From assembly GCA_024709425.1 (NCBI GenBank), contig JANJWS010000067.1, positions 60,253 through 124,252 on the forward strand: 64,000 bases of DNA. Direction: 5' to 3'. Under the pieces are notes generated by a model. It did no database searches. It worked only from the letters and a program-made list of their open reading frames with translations, and was not told the origin of the DNA. Within the stretch, counting starts at the first letter, position 1. Each line of letters begins with the position of its first letter. Positions 44,421 to 54,962 of this stretch are shown here, piece by piece. This DNA comes from Thiobacillus sp. Its GTDB lineage: Bacteria; Pseudomonadota; Gammaproteobacteria; Burkholderiales; Thiobacillaceae. The translations under genes were made by a program, and so were the position numbers.

Positions 44421-45422
44421 ATGGACTGGGCAACCATTCAAACCGTCGTCTGGACGCTGGTGAAGATTCTCGCGCTGGTCGTGCCGCTGATGCTCGGCGT
44501 TGCCTACCTGACTTACGCCGAACGCAAGGTCATCGGCTGGATGCAGGTGCGCATCGGGCCGAACCGTGTCGGCTTCCAGGGCTTGCTGCAGCCGATCGCC
44601 GACGGCCTCAAGCTGCTGATGAAGGAAATCATCATTCCGGCGGGGGCCAACCGCGGGTTGTTCATTCTCGGCCCCATCCTTGCGATCGCACCCGCACTGG
44701 CTGCGTGGGCGGTGATTCCCTTCACCGATACCCTGGTGCTCGCTAACATCAACGCGGGACTGTTGTACGTGATGGCGATCACCTCGATGGGCGTGTATGG
44801 GGTCATCGTCGCCGGTTGGGCGTCAAACTCGAAATACGCCTTCCTCGGCGCGATGCGCTCGGCGGCACAGATCGTTTCGTACGAGATTGCCATGGGCTTT
44901 GCGTTGGTCGGTGTTCTGATGGCCGCACAGTCGCTCAATCTCATCGACATTGTGCGGGGGCAGTCGGGCGGCATCCACCAGTGGTATATCTGGCCGCTGT
45001 TCCCACTCTTTCTCGTCTACCTGATTTCAGGCGTGGCCGAGACCAACCGCGCGCCCTTCGACGTTGCCGAGGGCGAATCGGAAATTGTCGCCGGCTTCCA
45101 CGTCGAGTATTCGGGCATGGCCTTCGCTGTGTTTTTCCTCGCCGAATACGCGAACATGATCCTCATTGCCGCCCTGACCACGCTGATGTTCCTTGGTGGC
45201 TGGCTCGCGCCTGTCCCCTTCCTGCCCGACGGCATCCTGTGGTGGCTCCTGAAGACGGGCTTCGTACTGTTCCTCTTCCTGTGGTTCCGTGCAACCTTTC
45301 CGCGCTACCGCTACGACCAGATCATGCGTCTGGGCTGGAAGGTGTTCATTCCCATTACCATCGTGTGGATCGTCGTCGTCGGTGCGATGATGCAGACGCC
45401 GTATGGCCATCTGTTCCATTGA
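44421..45422 (+). CDS. nuoH: NADH-quinone oxidoreductase subunit H
   Basis: 333 residues, eight membrane helices. Quinone-channel signatures [19 protein letters not shown] and [19 protein letters not shown] are intact. It links the peripheral arm to the proton-pumping subunits. Confidence 0.96.
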   Translation: MDWATIQTVVWTLVKILALVVPLMLGVAYLTYAERKVIGWMQVRIGPNRVGFQGLLQPIADGLKLLMKEIIIPAGANRGLFILGPILAIAPALAAWAVIPFTDTLVLANINAGLLYVMAITSMGVYGVIVAGWASNSKYAFLGAMRSAAQIVSYEIAMGFALVGVLMAAQSLNLIDIVRGQSGGIHQWYIWPLFPLFLVYLISGVAETNRAPFDVAEGESEIVAGFHVEYSGMAFAVFFLAEYANMILIAALTTLMFLGGWLAPVPFLPDGILWWLLKTGFVLFLFLWFRATFPRYRYDQIMRLGWKVFIPITIVWIVVVGAMMQTPYGHLFH

Positions 45423-45429
45423 GCGCGCC

Positions 45430-45918
45430 ATGAAACGGATCACCCAGTTCTTCGGCAGCCTGCTCCTCATCGAGCTTGTGCGCGGCATGATGCTCACCGG
45501 CCGGCACCTGTTCGCACGCAAGATCACGGTGCAGTACCCCGAGGAGAAGACGCCCCAGTCGCCGCGCTTCCGCGGCCTGCATGCGCTGCGCCGCTACCCC
45601 AACGGCGAGGAGCGCTGTATCGCCTGCAAGCTGTGCGAGGCGGTCTGTCCGGCGATGGCCATCACCATCGAATCGGCGCAGCGCGAGGACGGCACGCGCC
45701 GTACCACGCGCTACGACATCGATCTCACCAAGTGCATCTTCTGTGGCTTCTGCGAGGAATCCTGCCCGGTCGACTCCATCGTCGAGACGCGCATCCTCGA
45801 ATACCACGGCGAGAAGCGCGGCGACCTGTATTACACCAAGCCCATGCTGCTCGCGATCGGCGACCAGTACGAGGAACAGATCGCGAAGGATCGGGCGGCG
45901 GATGCGAAGTATCGGTAG
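45430..45918 (+). CDS. nuoI: NADH-quinone oxidoreductase subunit I
   Basis: 162 residues with two 4Fe-4S motifs for N6a and N6b: [12 protein letters not shown] and [12 protein letters not shown]. The start MKRITQFFG follows nuoH by seven bases. After its stop the operon is interrupted by a repeat-filled 162-base gap before nuoJ. Confidence 0.95.
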   Translation: MKRITQFFGSLLLIELVRGMMLTGRHLFARKITVQYPEEKTPQSPRFRGLHALRRYPNGEERCIACKLCEAVCPAMAITIESAQREDGTRRTTRYDIDLTKCIFCGFCEESCPVDSIVETRILEYHGEKRGDLYYTKPMLLAIGDQYEEQIAKDRAADAKYR

Positions 45919-45922
45919 GGCA

Positions 45923-46074
45923 GGGGTCAGGATTCAGGGGTCAGGATTCAGGGAACAAGGCAACGGGCGTTGCCAAGAGAGAAATGGGAGGAAGGGGCAA
46001 GAAGGCTATTTGAGACGGCAATGGATGCGGCGGCAAGGTTTTACCCTGACCCCTGAATCCTGAATCCTGACCCC
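45923..46074. repeat. Inverted clusters of a GGGTCAGGATTCAGG repeat between nuoI and nuoJ
   Basis: At 45923-45953 two copies of the unit ggtcaggattcagg occur in tandem; at 46044-46074 the same units appear on the other strand. About 90 bases lie between, including a GGCAACG/CGTTGCC hairpin (45959-45974). The element looks like a small MITE-like or expanding palindromic repeat. It fills the only sizeable gap in the nuo operon and ends six bases before nuoJ, whose start has no visible ribosome site. Confidence 0.8.
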
Positions 46075-46080
46075 TACGAC

Positions 46081-46722
46081 ATGATGTATACAACCGCGCT
46101 CTTCTACTTCTTCGCCGCCATCCTGGTCTTCGCCGGGCTGCGTGTCATCACCGCGCGCAACCCGGTGCACGCCGCGCTGTATCTGGTGCTCGCCTTCTTC
46201 ACGGCGGCTGGCCTGTGGATGCTGCTCGAGGCGGAATTCCTCGCCATCGTGCTGGTGCTCGTCTACGTCGGCGCGGTGATGGTGCTGTTCCTGTTCGTGG
46301 TGATGATGCTCGATATCAACCTCGACAAGTTGCGCGAGGGCTTCTGGAAATACCTGCCGGTGGCCGGCTTCATTTCGGTACTGCTGGTAATCGAGATGGC
46401 GTTGATCCTGGGCGGCCGTCATTTTGGCCTGGAGGTGATGGGCACGCCGTCGCCGCAACCGGCGGACTACAGCAACACTCGCGAACTCGGGCGTCTGCTC
46501 TATACGGATTACGTCTATGCCTTCGAACTCGCCGCCGTGATCCTGCTGGTGGCCATCGTGGCGGCCATCGCGCTGACGCTGCGCCGACGCAAGGACAGCA
46601 AGTTCATCGACCCGGCCGAGCAGGTGAAGGTCAAGCGCAACGACCGTCTGCGTATCGTGAAGATGGCGGCGGAAAAGGGGCCGGAAGCCAGGATTCAGGA
46701 TTCAGGGGAGAAGGGCGCATGA
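46081..46722 (+). CDS. nuoJ: NADH-quinone oxidoreductase subunit J
   Basis: 213 residues with five membrane helices; [20 protein letters not shown] in helix 3 is the signature with the pi-bulge. The last residues ([11 protein letters not shown]) are encoded by a copy of the same repeat as in the nuoI-nuoJ gap, so the tail has been altered by repeat insertion. No Shine-Dalgarno precedes the ATG ATG start. Proton-pumping membrane arm. Confidence 0.93.
   Translation: MMYTTALFYFFAAILVFAGLRVITARNPVHAALYLVLAFFTAAGLWMLLEAEFLAIVLVLVYVGAVMVLFLFVVMMLDINLDKLREGFWKYLPVAGFISVLLVIEMALILGGRHFGLEVMGTPSPQPADYSNTRELGRLLYTDYVYAFELAAVILLVAIVAAIALTLRRRKDSKFIDPAEQVKVKRNDRLRIVKMAAEKGPEARIQDSGEKGA
46688..46709. repeat. 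Repeat copy inside the 3' end of nuoJ
   Basis: The sequence ccaggattcaggattcaggg is a third group of the units found at 45923-46074. It encodes part of the NuoJ tail and its last bases, ggggagaagg, form the ribosome binding site of nuoK. Confidence 0.75.
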
Positions 46723-47024
46723 TCTCGCTGTCGCATTACCTGATCCTCGGCGGCGTGCTGTTCGCCATCGCGGTGCTGGGCATTTTCCTCAACCGCAAGA
46801 ACGTCATCATCCTCTTGATGGCGATCGAGCTGATGCTGCTCGCGGTGAACATGAACTTCATCGCGTTCTCGCACTATCTCGGCGACATTCACGGCCAGGT
46901 GTTCGTGTTCTTCATCCTCACCGTCGCCGCGGCGGAGTCCGCGATCGGCCTCGCGATCCTGGTGGTGCTATTCCGCAACCTCCGCACCATCAATGTCGAC
47001 GATCTCGACCACCTGAAAGGCTGA
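46719..47024 (+). CDS. nuoK: NADH-quinone oxidoreductase subunit K
   Basis: 101 residues, three helices. The key membrane glutamates are in [16 protein letters not shown] and [16 protein letters not shown] overlaps the nuoJ stop. Mrp-like proton-translocating subunit. Confidence 0.96.
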   Translation: MISLSHYLILGGVLFAIAVLGIFLNRKNVIILLMAIELMLLAVNMNFIAFSHYLGDIHGQVFVFFILTVAAAESAIGLAILVVLFRNLRTINVDDLDHLKG

Positions 47025-49036
47025 TGCGGATGGACATGCAGACGCTCTATCTCATCGTTCCGCTGGCGCCGCTCCTCGGCGCCATCGTCGCGGGGCTGTT
47101 TGGCCGCTGGGTCGGCCGCACTGGTGCGCACGTCGTGACCATCGCGGGTGTCGCGGTCTCGCTCGTTGCCTCATGGCTGGTATTTCAGGATGTGCGAGCC
47201 GGCAATATCTTTAATGGCACGGTGTACACCTGGATGGTGCTTGGCGATCTCAGTTTCGAGGTCGGCTTCCTGATCGATTCGCTGACCGCGATGATGATGC
47301 TGGTGGTGACCTTCGTCTCGCTCATGGTGCATGTCTACACCATCGGCTACATGCATGATGACCCTGGTTACCAGCGCTTCTTCAGCTACATCTCGCTCTT
47401 CACCTTCTCCATGCTGATGCTGGTGATGAGCAACAACTTCCTGCAGCTTTTCTTCGGCTGGGAAGCGGTCGGCCTCGTATCCTATTTGCTGATCGGCTTC
47501 TGGTATACCAAGGAAACGGCGATCTACGCCAACCTGAAGGCCTTCCTCGTCAACCGCGTCGGCGATTTCGGCTTCATCCTGGGCATTGGCCTCGTGCTGG
47601 CCCACTTCGGATCCCTCGACTATGCGACCGTGTTCGCGAAGGCACCATCGCTCGCGAACGAAACCATCAGCCTGTGGCCAGACACAGCCTGGAGCCTGAT
47701 GACGGTGATCGGCATCCTGCTGTTTGTCGGCGCCATGGGCAAGTCAGCGCAGTTCCCGCTGCATGTGTGGCTGCCCGATTCGATGGAAGGCCCGACGCCG
47801 ATTTCCGCACTGATCCATGCCGCGACCATGGTCACCGCAGGTATTTTCATGGTCGCGCGCATGTCGCCGCTGTATGAGCTGTCCGACGTGGCCCTATCCT
47901 TCATCATGGTGATCGGCGCCATTACCGCGCTGTTCATGGGCTTCCTCGGTATCGTGCAGAACGACATCAAGCGCGTGGTGGCATATTCCACCTTGTCGCA
48001 ACTGGGCTACATGACCGTGGCGCTCGGTGCTTCGGCGTATTCGGTCGCGGTGTTTCACCTGATGACGCACGCCTTCTTCAAGGCACTGCTGTTCCTCGCC
48101 GCAGGCAGCGTCATCATCGCCATGCATCATAATCAGGACATCCGCTACATGGGCGGCCTGAAGAAATACATGCCGATCACCTGGGTGACCTCGCTGATCG
48201 GCTCTCTGGCGCTGATCGGCACGCCCTTCCTGTCGGGCTTCTATTCCAAGGAGACCATCATCGAGGCCGCCAAGCTCTCGCACCTGCCGGGCTCGACCTT
48301 CGCTTATGTCGCGGTGCTGGCAGGGGTGTTCGTCACCGCCTTCTATTCTTTCCGCATGTATTTCCTGGTGTTCCACGGCAAGGAACGTTTCCATCAGGGA
48401 CATGCCCACGGCAACGAGCCGGATGCGCACCATGACGCTCATCATGGCCATGGTGGCGCGCCACATGAGACTCCATGGGTGGTGACCGGCCCCTTGCTCG
48501 CGTTGGCCCTTCCCTCGCTGGCGATCGGCTACATGACCATCGAGCCGATGCTGTTCGGTGAATTCTTCGGCAAGGCGATCTACGTTGCCGACCGTCATCC
48601 CGTAATGCATGAACTCAATCAGCATTTCCATGGCCCCTGGGCGATGGGACTGCACGCCGTGATGACGCTGCCGTTCTGGCTCGCGGTCGCCGGTGTGGGC
48701 CTGGCGGCGTTCTTCTATCTCAAGCGCCCGGACATTCCGGCCGCTCTCGCGCGGCGGTTCCAGTTCCTCTACCAGCTTCTGCTCAACAAGTACTGGTTCG
48801 ATGAACTATATAGCTGGGTGTTCGCAAAGGGCGCACGCGTGCTGGGCGGCAGCTTGTGGCGGCGCGGCGACCAGGGTCTGATCGACGGGCTCGTCGTCAA
48901 CGGCGCGGCGCATCTGGTCGAGCGCTTTTCCAGACTGGCCAGAGTATTGCAGTCCGGCTACATCTATCACTACGCCTTCGCCATGCTGACCGGGGTGTTC
49001 GCCCTGGTGACGTGGTGGTTCGTGCGGCTTTACTAG
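47024..49036 (+). CDS. nuoL: NADH-quinone oxidoreductase subunit L
   Basis: 670 residues, about 16 helices including the long lateral helix. Conserved GWEAVGLVSYLLIGFWY with the pump Glu and WLPDSMEGPTPISALIHAAT are present. A His-rich loop (GHAHGNEPDAHHDAHHGHGG, about 465-485) faces the aqueous side. The ATG at 47024 overlaps the nuoK stop; MQTLYLIV at 47036 is an alternative. Confidence 0.95.
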   Translation: MRMDMQTLYLIVPLAPLLGAIVAGLFGRWVGRTGAHVVTIAGVAVSLVASWLVFQDVRAGNIFNGTVYTWMVLGDLSFEVGFLIDSLTAMMMLVVTFVSLMVHVYTIGYMHDDPGYQRFFSYISLFTFSMLMLVMSNNFLQLFFGWEAVGLVSYLLIGFWYTKETAIYANLKAFLVNRVGDFGFILGIGLVLAHFGSLDYATVFAKAPSLANETISLWPDTAWSLMTVIGILLFVGAMGKSAQFPLHVWLPDSMEGPTPISALIHAATMVTAGIFMVARMSPLYELSDVALSFIMVIGAITALFMGFLGIVQNDIKRVVAYSTLSQLGYMTVALGASAYSVAVFHLMTHAFFKALLFLAAGSVIIAMHHNQDIRYMGGLKKYMPITWVTSLIGSLALIGTPFLSGFYSKETIIEAAKLSHLPGSTFAYVAVLAGVFVTAFYSFRMYFLVFHGKERFHQGHAHGNEPDAHHDAHHGHGGAPHETPWVVTGPLLALALPSLAIGYMTIEPMLFGEFFGKAIYVADRHPVMHELNQHFHGPWAMGLHAVMTLPFWLAVAGVGLAAFFYLKRPDIPAALARRFQFLYQLLLNKYWFDELYSWVFAKGARVLGGSLWRRGDQGLIDGLVVNGAAHLVERFSRLARVLQSGYIYHYAFAMLTGVFALVTWWFVRLY

Positions 49037-49046
49037 AACTCCATCC

Positions 49047-50531
49047 ATGTTCGGACAGGAAATCCTCTCTCTCGTCATCTGGGTGCCAATCCTGGCTGGT
49101 GTGGCCGTGCTCGCCACCGGTGCTGACCGCAACGCACCGCTTGCGCGCGTGCTGGCCCTGATCGGTGCGCTGGCCGGCTTCGTCATCGCCATTCCGCTCG
49201 CGACGGGTTTCGATACCACTACCTCGGCGATGCAGTTCGTCGAGAAAAAGCCCTGGATCGCAGTATTCAACGTCTACTATCATCTTGGCGTCGATGGCAT
49301 TTCCATGCCACTGGTGCTGCTCAACAGCTTCACTACGGTGCTGGTGGTGATCGCCGGCTGGCAGGTGATCCAGGACAAGGTCGCGCAGTACATGGCGGCC
49401 TTCCTCATCATGTCCGGCCTCATCAATGGTGCCTTCGCGGCGCTGGACGGCATCCTGTTCTATGTCTTCTTCGAGGGCATGCTGATCCCGCTGTATCTCA
49501 TCGTTGGCGTGTGGGGCGGCCCCAACCGCGTGTACGCCGCATTCAAGTTCTTCCTTTACACGCTGCTCGGCTCGCTGCTGATGCTGGTGTCATTCATCTA
49601 TCTTTACTACCAGTCGGGCGGCAGCTTCGACATTCAGACCTGGCACAAGACGACGCTCGGGATGACGGCACAAACGCTGATGTTCCTGTCCTTCCTGCTT
49701 GCGTTCGGGGTAAAGGTACCGATGTGGCCGGTGCATACCTGGCTGCCCGACGCTCACGTCGAGGCGCCGACTGGCGGCTCGGTGGTGCTGGCGGCGATTA
49801 CCCTGAAGGTAGGGGCGTATGGATTCCTGCGCTTCATCCTCCCGATCGTGCCGGACGCCAGCCGCGAGCTCGCATGGCTCGTCATCATGCTGTCGTTGAT
49901 CGCGGTGGCTTACATCGGCCTCGTCGCACTCGTGCAGTCAGACATGAAGAAGCTCATCGCCTATTCCTCGATCGCGCACATGGGCTTCGTCACCCTCGGC
50001 TTCTTCATGTTCAATCCCCTCGGCTGGGAAGGCGGGTTGGTGCAGATGATCTCGCACGGTTTCGTGTCGGCCGCGCTGTTCCTCTGCATCGGCGTCATGT
50101 ACGATCGCCTCCACTCGCGCCAGATCAAGGACTACGGAGGCCTCGTCAACCGGATGCCGGTTTTCGCCGGCTTCTTCATGTTGTTCGCCATGGCCAACGC
50201 CGGCCTGCCGGCCACCAGCGGTTTCGTCGGCGAGTTCATGGTCATCATGGCAGCGACGCAGGTCAATTTCTGGTTCGCCTTCGTTGCCGCAACCACGCTG
50301 ATCTTCGGAGCCGCCTACACGCTCTGGATGTACAAGCGCGTCGTGTTCGGACCCGTCACCAGCCCACATGTCGATGAGATGCGCGACATTAACGCACGTG
50401 AATTCCTGTTGCTGGGTGTGCTTGCCGTGTGCGTGCTGGGCATGGGCCTGTACCCCAAGCCGTTCACCGATGTCATGCATGCTTCGGTGATCGATCTTTT
50501 GGCGCACGTCGCCCACAGCAAACTTCCGTGA
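49047..50531 (+). CDS. nuoM: NADH-quinone oxidoreductase subunit M
   Basis: 494 residues, about 14 helices. Signatures [18 protein letters not shown] and [20 protein letters not shown] with the proton-path Lys/Glu are intact. Antiporter-like pump between NuoL and NuoN. Confidence 0.96.
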   Translation: MFGQEILSLVIWVPILAGVAVLATGADRNAPLARVLALIGALAGFVIAIPLATGFDTTTSAMQFVEKKPWIAVFNVYYHLGVDGISMPLVLLNSFTTVLVVIAGWQVIQDKVAQYMAAFLIMSGLINGAFAALDGILFYVFFEGMLIPLYLIVGVWGGPNRVYAAFKFFLYTLLGSLLMLVSFIYLYYQSGGSFDIQTWHKTTLGMTAQTLMFLSFLLAFGVKVPMWPVHTWLPDAHVEAPTGGSVVLAAITLKVGAYGFLRFILPIVPDASRELAWLVIMLSLIAVAYIGLVALVQSDMKKLIAYSSIAHMGFVTLGFFMFNPLGWEGGLVQMISHGFVSAALFLCIGVMYDRLHSRQIKDYGGLVNRMPVFAGFFMLFAMANAGLPATSGFVGEFMVIMAATQVNFWFAFVAATTLIFGAAYTLWMYKRVVFGPVTSPHVDEMRDINAREFLLLGVLAVCVLGMGLYPKPFTDVMHASVIDLLAHVAHSKLP

Positions 50532-50541
50532 GCGCGCATTC

Positions 50542-51981
50542 ATGAACCTCATGTCCTTTGCCCCCGTGCTGCCTGAGATTTTCGTCCTTGCGATGGTCTC
50601 GCTGATCCTCGTGGTCGATGCCGCACTCGATAACAGCAAGCGCGATGTCGCCTATGCGCTCACACTCGCCACACTGGCGGGCGCCGCCTTCCTCACCCTG
50701 CGCGACCTGTCGACGGCGCCGGTGCTCGCACTTGGCGGTCTCTTCATCGACGATCCCTTGTCCGACGTGCTGAAGCTGTTCACCTATCTCTCCACTGCTG
50801 CGGTGATCGTGTATTCCCGCGGGTATCTCCAGGCGCGAGGCCTCTACAAGGGCGAGTTCTTCGTGCTTGCGCTATTCGCCCTGCTGGGCATGATGGTGAT
50901 GGTGTCGGCGAGCCACTTCCTCAGCCTCTACCTTGGCCTCGAGCTGCTGTCGCTGTCGCTGTACGCCATGGTGGCCTTGCAGCGGGATTCCGCTGTCGCC
51001 ACCGAAGCCGCGATGAAATACTTCATTCTGGGCGCACTGGCTTCGGGCATGCTTCTGTATGGCATGTCGATGGTCTACGGCGTCACTGGCTCGCTCGCCT
51101 TGGGCGAGATCGCACAGCTGCTTGCGGACGGCACCGACCTGCGTATCCCGCTGGTGTTCGGCATCGTCTTCATCGTTGCGGGGCTGGCGTTCAAGCTCGG
51201 CGCGGTGCCGTTTCACATGTGGGTACCGGATGTCTACCATGGCGCGCCCACTGCGATCACGCTCTTCATCGGCTCCGCCCCCAAAATCGCCGCATTCGCC
51301 TTTGTCGTGCGGATCCTGGGACAGGGCCTGGAGTCGCAGGTCGCCGAGTGGCGCGACATGCTGGTGGTACTCGCCGTGCTGTCCATGGCAATCGGCAACA
51401 TCGCCGCGATCGCCCAGTCCAACCTCAAGCGCATGCTGGCCTATTCGACCATCTCACACATGGGCTTCATGCTGCTCGGCATTCTCGCGGGTACCCAGAA
51501 CGGCTACGGCAGCGCGATGTTCTACGTGCTGGTGTATGCGCTAATGAGCCTGGGCGGCTTCGGCATGATCCTGCTGCTGTCGCGCGATGGTTTCGAGGCC
51601 GATCGTCTCGATGATTTCAAGGGCCTCAATCGCCGCAGCCCGTGGCACGCTTTTATCATGCTGCTGCTGATGTTCTCCATGGCCGGTGTACCCCCGACCG
51701 TCGGCTTCTACGCGAAGCTCTCGGTGTTGCAGGCCGTGGTGGAGATTGGCTATGTCTGGCTCGCCGTGATCGCGGTGCTGCTCTCCCTGATTGGGGCGTT
51801 CTACTACCTGCGGGTGGTCAAACTCATGTACTTCGACGCCCCACATGACACCCAGCCGATTGCCGCCACGTCCGATGCGCGCATCCTGCTCTCGGCCAAC
51901 GGGCTGGCAGTTCTTGCCCTCGGTGTCGTCCCTCAGCCCCTGATGGCGGTGTGTGCCCACGCCGTTGGCGCATCTTTCTAG
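50542..51981 (+). CDS. nuoN: NADH-quinone oxidoreductase subunit N
   Basis: 479 residues, about 14 helices. [33 protein letters not shown] and [14 protein letters not shown] are typical. Last of the 14 nuo genes and the third antiporter-like pump. Confidence 0.96.
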   Translation: MNLMSFAPVLPEIFVLAMVSLILVVDAALDNSKRDVAYALTLATLAGAAFLTLRDLSTAPVLALGGLFIDDPLSDVLKLFTYLSTAAVIVYSRGYLQARGLYKGEFFVLALFALLGMMVMVSASHFLSLYLGLELLSLSLYAMVALQRDSAVATEAAMKYFILGALASGMLLYGMSMVYGVTGSLALGEIAQLLADGTDLRIPLVFGIVFIVAGLAFKLGAVPFHMWVPDVYHGAPTAITLFIGSAPKIAAFAFVVRILGQGLESQVAEWRDMLVVLAVLSMAIGNIAAIAQSNLKRMLAYSTISHMGFMLLGILAGTQNGYGSAMFYVLVYALMSLGGFGMILLLSRDGFEADRLDDFKGLNRRSPWHAFIMLLLMFSMAGVPPTVGFYAKLSVLQAVVEIGYVWLAVIAVLLSLIGAFYYLRVVKLMYFDAPHDTQPIAATSDARILLSANGLAVLALGVVPQPLMAVCAHAVGASF

Positions 51982-51999
51982 GACTCAGGCCGGCCGCCC

Positions 52000-52302
52000 G
52001 TGGGCTTTTCAACCACGCTCCTGCTGGTGCTCGCGTTCGCTGCGGCCAACCTGCCATTTTTCTCCGAGCGCATCCTCTTCGTCGCACGACCCAGGGGAGG
52101 GCGCAAGGGCTTCGGCTGGCGTCTGCTTGAGCTCTCCGGGCTGTTTTTCGTGGTGGGAGGTCTTGCCATCCTGATGGAGGGCCGTCTGGGTGCACCCCAC
52201 GTTCAGGGCTGGGGATTTTACGCGGTGAACGCGGCGCTATTCGTGGTGTTTGCCTATCCGGGTTTCGTATATCGCTATCTTTGGCGTCATCGCGGCGCCT
52301 GA
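52000..52302 (+). CDS. DUF2818 membrane protein
   Basis: 100 residues with three helices (about 4-22, 44-60, 72-92) and the motif NLPFFSERILF. GTG start 18 bases after nuoN. DUF2818 is a regular tail gene of betaproteobacterial nuo operons; its role is unknown, possibly in complex I assembly. The NUDIX hydrolase that often follows is absent. Confidence 0.85.
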   Translation: MGFSTTLLLVLAFAAANLPFFSERILFVARPRGGRKGFGWRLLELSGLFFVVGGLAILMEGRLGAPHVQGWGFYAVNAALFVVFAYPGFVYRYLWRHRGA

Positions 52303-52640
52303 GATTGGCGCCTCTTCGACGGTCTTGTCCGGTCTTCACCTGTTGGGCGAGCGCGCGGCGCATCCGCTGGCACCCCTGCTCAGCGCTGCCTTTGACACGT
52401 TTCCTTGCAGGGGCGTCCTGGAGCGTTGGTGGCCCCGCTCTGCACGGATCGGCCAGCGGAGGGGATGTGCGCGACCGCCCCCCGGGGCGCCTGCATCCCG
52501 CGTCGCGGTCGCCGGCCTGTGGCGCACCCGCAAGGCAAGCCGTGGCTGTAAAGCCGCTAAAGCGGCAACAGCCACGCTCTCGTTGATTCGTGGCGGACAC
52601 GGGATCTGGCGCAACACGGAGGCGCGTCCAACTGCGGTTT
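52303..52640. other. Gene-free stretch with a nested hairpin
   Basis: I see no credible gene here. At 52541-52576 cgtggctgt and acagccacg pair around an inner gccgc/gcggc stem, giving a long hairpin followed by ctctcgttgatt. It might be a terminator of the nuo operon or part of a small RNA. The stretch lies between nuo and the convergent HxlR gene. Confidence 0.4.
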
Positions 52641-53000
52641 CTAGGATCGTGCTTCACCTTTCCTGATGCGGATGATCTGTTCCAGGTGGCTGGCACCCCA
52701 GCCTTGGAGCATGCGCAGTACCGGCTCCAGTGTCCTGCCGAATTCGGTGAGCGAATACTCGACGCGCGGCGGGACTTCCGCATGCACCTTGCGCGCCACG
52801 ATGCCATCTGCTTCGAGTTCGCGCAGCTGGCGGGTCAGCATGCGCTGCGTGACGGAGGGAATCAGACGCATCAACTCGTTGAACCGCCGCGTGCCCCCCA
52901 GTAGGTGGAACAGAATCACGCCTTTCCATTTGCCTCCAATGACCTCTACACAGGCTTCCATCGGGCAGCCGAAATTGCAGTCATAGCGCTGATGCCGCAT
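52641..53000 (-). CDS. HxlR-family transcriptional regulator
   Basis: 119 residues of winged-helix type. The N-terminal conserved cysteine and CPMEACVEVIGGKWKGVIL, the recognition region RRFNELMRLIPSVTQRMLTR and PPRVEYSLTEFGRTLEPVL are standard for HxlR. Such regulators often respond to quinones or aldehydes through the cysteine. It diverges from a nitroreductase, its probable target. ggaggag precedes the ATG. Confidence 0.88.
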   Translation of the reverse strand: MRHQRYDCNFGCPMEACVEVIGGKWKGVILFHLLGGTRRFNELMRLIPSVTQRMLTRQLRELEADGIVARKVHAEVPPRVEYSLTEFGRTLEPVLRMLQGWGASHLEQIIRIRKGEARS

Positions 53001-53126
53001 GGGGTCTCCTCCGGTATACAAGCTGTGCGTATCCGACACGCCTGTGCATTCTTACATTGCGTGGCGCCCTTCGATAGCATGGCGTGGTGTTTCTGGCTTT
53101 TCCAACACAACCGAAGAGGACCGGCA

Positions 53127-53735
53127 ATGGACGTCATCCAGGCTATCGAAACACGGCGGGCCGTCAAGGCTTTCGATCCCGCGCACCACATCCCTGACGA
53201 GGAGGTCGACCGGCTCATGTCGCTCGTGCTCCTTGCCCCCACGGCCTTCAACATCCAGCACTGGCGTTTCGTGCTGGTGCGCGACCCGGCGCTGCGCGAA
53301 GCGATCCGCGAGGTCTCGTGGATGCAGCCGCAGGTGACCGATGCATCGTTGCTGGTGGTGGTGTGTGCCGACCTGCGCGCGTGGGAGAAGGCCCCGGAAC
53401 GCTACTGGCGCAATGCACCCGACGATGTTCGAGAGGGCATCGTCGCTGCCATCGGCGAATACTACGGGGATAGGCCGCAGGTACAGCGGGACGAGGCGAT
53501 GCGCTCCTGCGGGATCGCCGCGCAGACGCTGATGCTGGCGGCGAAGGGAATGGGCTACGACTCCTGCCCGATGGATCTCTCCGACTTCGACGCTGTGGCG
53601 CGGCTGATCGGTCTGCCCGAAGGACATGTGATCGCGCTGTTCGTTGCCGTCGGCAAAGGGATACGCGACCCCTGGCCACGCGGTGGGCAGCTTGGCCGCG
53701 ACGAAGTGGTGTTCGTCGACCGCTTCCCGGGTTGA
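53127..53735 (+). CDS. Nitroreductase-family oxidoreductase
   Basis: 202 residues. FMN-binding pattern ETRRAVKAFDP at the start, APTAFNIQHWRFVLVRD, and the late FVAVGKG. Family members reduce nitro groups or quinones with NAD(P)H. Ribosome site agagga. Divergent pairing with an HxlR regulator suggests induction by an electrophilic compound. Confidence 0.88.
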   Translation: MDVIQAIETRRAVKAFDPAHHIPDEEVDRLMSLVLLAPTAFNIQHWRFVLVRDPALREAIREVSWMQPQVTDASLLVVVCADLRAWEKAPERYWRNAPDDVREGIVAAIGEYYGDRPQVQRDEAMRSCGIAAQTLMLAAKGMGYDSCPMDLSDFDAVARLIGLPEGHVIALFVAVGKGIRDPWPRGGQLGRDEVVFVDRFPG

Positions 53736-53739
53736 CGGA

Positions 53740-54849
53740 TCAGGCCCCGGCCGACTGCGCGCCGCCCTGGCGCTTCGCCGCATAGAGCGCATCATCCGCT
53801 GCACGTAGCAGATCCTCCGGCGTTGCCATGTCGTCTGTGGCCTCGGCAATGCCGATGCTGAGCGCGCCGTTCCAGCATACGGTGCCATCGTCAGCATGGA
53901 ACGGGGCGCGCGAGGCGAGGATCTTCTGCGCGACCTGCGTGGCGCCTTCGCGCGGGCTGCGCGGGCAGATGATGAGGAACTCGTCGCCGCCGAGGCGGCA
54001 CACGATGTCGCTGGTACGTACCGCGTCCTGCAGCCGAGTCGCCAGCGCGCGCAGGAGCGCATCGCCGGTCGCGTGGCCGAAGGTGTCGTTGACCGGCTTG
54101 AAGCGGTCGGCATCGAGCATCAGCACCGACAGGGGCGTTCCCTCGCGCCGGGCCTCCGCCCACAGTTCTTCGAGGGCCGAGATGGCGAAACGGCGGTTGG
54201 GCAGGCCGGTGAGTTCGTCGCGGATGGCGACGACCCGCAGATGGCGGTTGGCGCGTTCGAGTTCGTCCGTGCGTTGTTTCACCCGTTCATCGAGCTCGCG
54301 GTTAAGCGTGCGCAGCGCGCGATTGCGCTCGGAGACCAGTTGAAACAAGCCGCTCAGCGCGGCGAGCAAAGGTTCGGTCCTGGCCTGCGCGTGGCGGACG
54401 TCATTCTCGAATGCGGCCTCCGGCGTCTGTCCGCTCTCGATCGCACGCAGTTGCCGCGCCATGCTCTGGTCGACGCCGAGGATGTGATAGGCGAGCCAGT
54501 TCACCAGATAGTCCACCAGTTCCCGGGCGCGCTCGGGGGAGAGCCCGTCGAGGGTCTCGCCCAGCCCTTGCGCCTCGCTGGCGAAGGCGCGGTGCGCGGC
54601 GCGGTGCTGCTCGACGTACCGTTCATCCAGGCACGCCTGCTCCATGAGCGCATCCTCCTCGCCGAAGTGCATGCGCGCGTAATCGAGGAGAGCGTCGCGC
54701 GCGAAGGCGAAGGCGTCCGGGTCGATGGTGTCGCTGGACATGACCAGCTCACCCAGATCGTTGATGAGCTCCACCAGCCGCTGATGCTGGCGGTCGACTC
54801 CGGGTAGTCCGGTAAGGAATGTCTCGTTCCAGTTGAACAAGGTGGACAT
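53740..54849 (-). CDS. Hemerythrin-GGDEF diguanylate cyclase
   Basis: 369 residues. Residues 1-130 are a bacteriohemerythrin with all diiron ligands: H22, H61, E65, H82, H86, H122 and D127. A coiled coil (about 165-200) links it to a GGDEF domain with an intact RLGGDEF active site and an RxxD inhibitory site (RTSD) five residues before it. It should make cyclic di-GMP in response to oxygen or a diiron redox change. Alone on this strand, between convergent nitroreductase and divergent flavoprotein genes. Confidence 0.9.
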   Translation of the reverse strand: MSTLFNWNETFLTGLPGVDRQHQRLVELINDLGELVMSSDTIDPDAFAFARDALLDYARMHFGEEDALMEQACLDERYVEQHRAAHRAFASEAQGLGETLDGLSPERARELVDYLVNWLAYHILGVDQSMARQLRAIESGQTPEAAFENDVRHAQARTEPLLAALSGLFQLVSERNRALRTLNRELDERVKQRTDELERANRHLRVVAIRDELTGLPNRRFAISALEELWAEARREGTPLSVLMLDADRFKPVNDTFGHATGDALLRALATRLQDAVRTSDIVCRLGGDEFLIICPRSPREGATQVAQKILASRAPFHADDGTVCWNGALSIGIAEATDDMATPEDLLRAADDALYAAKRQGGAQSAGA

Positions 54850-54962
54850 GGGCGGCTGCGGCGGGCGGTGGACGTGCGAAAATTATGCCCCAGCCGCGGC
54901 GGTTGGGGGTAACTCCGGTTCGCCGGGATGGAGATTTCACGATTGGAAAAGAAAGCGAAGTC

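Noticed and set aside
45919-46080. CRISPR-like array in the nuoI-nuoJ gap
   Set aside because: The repeats are short, inverted and lack regular spacers; no cas genes are present.
52303-52640. Missing NUDIX gene hidden after DUF2818
   Set aside because: No frame carries a NUDIX box; the open frames are short and of low-complexity Arg/Pro type.
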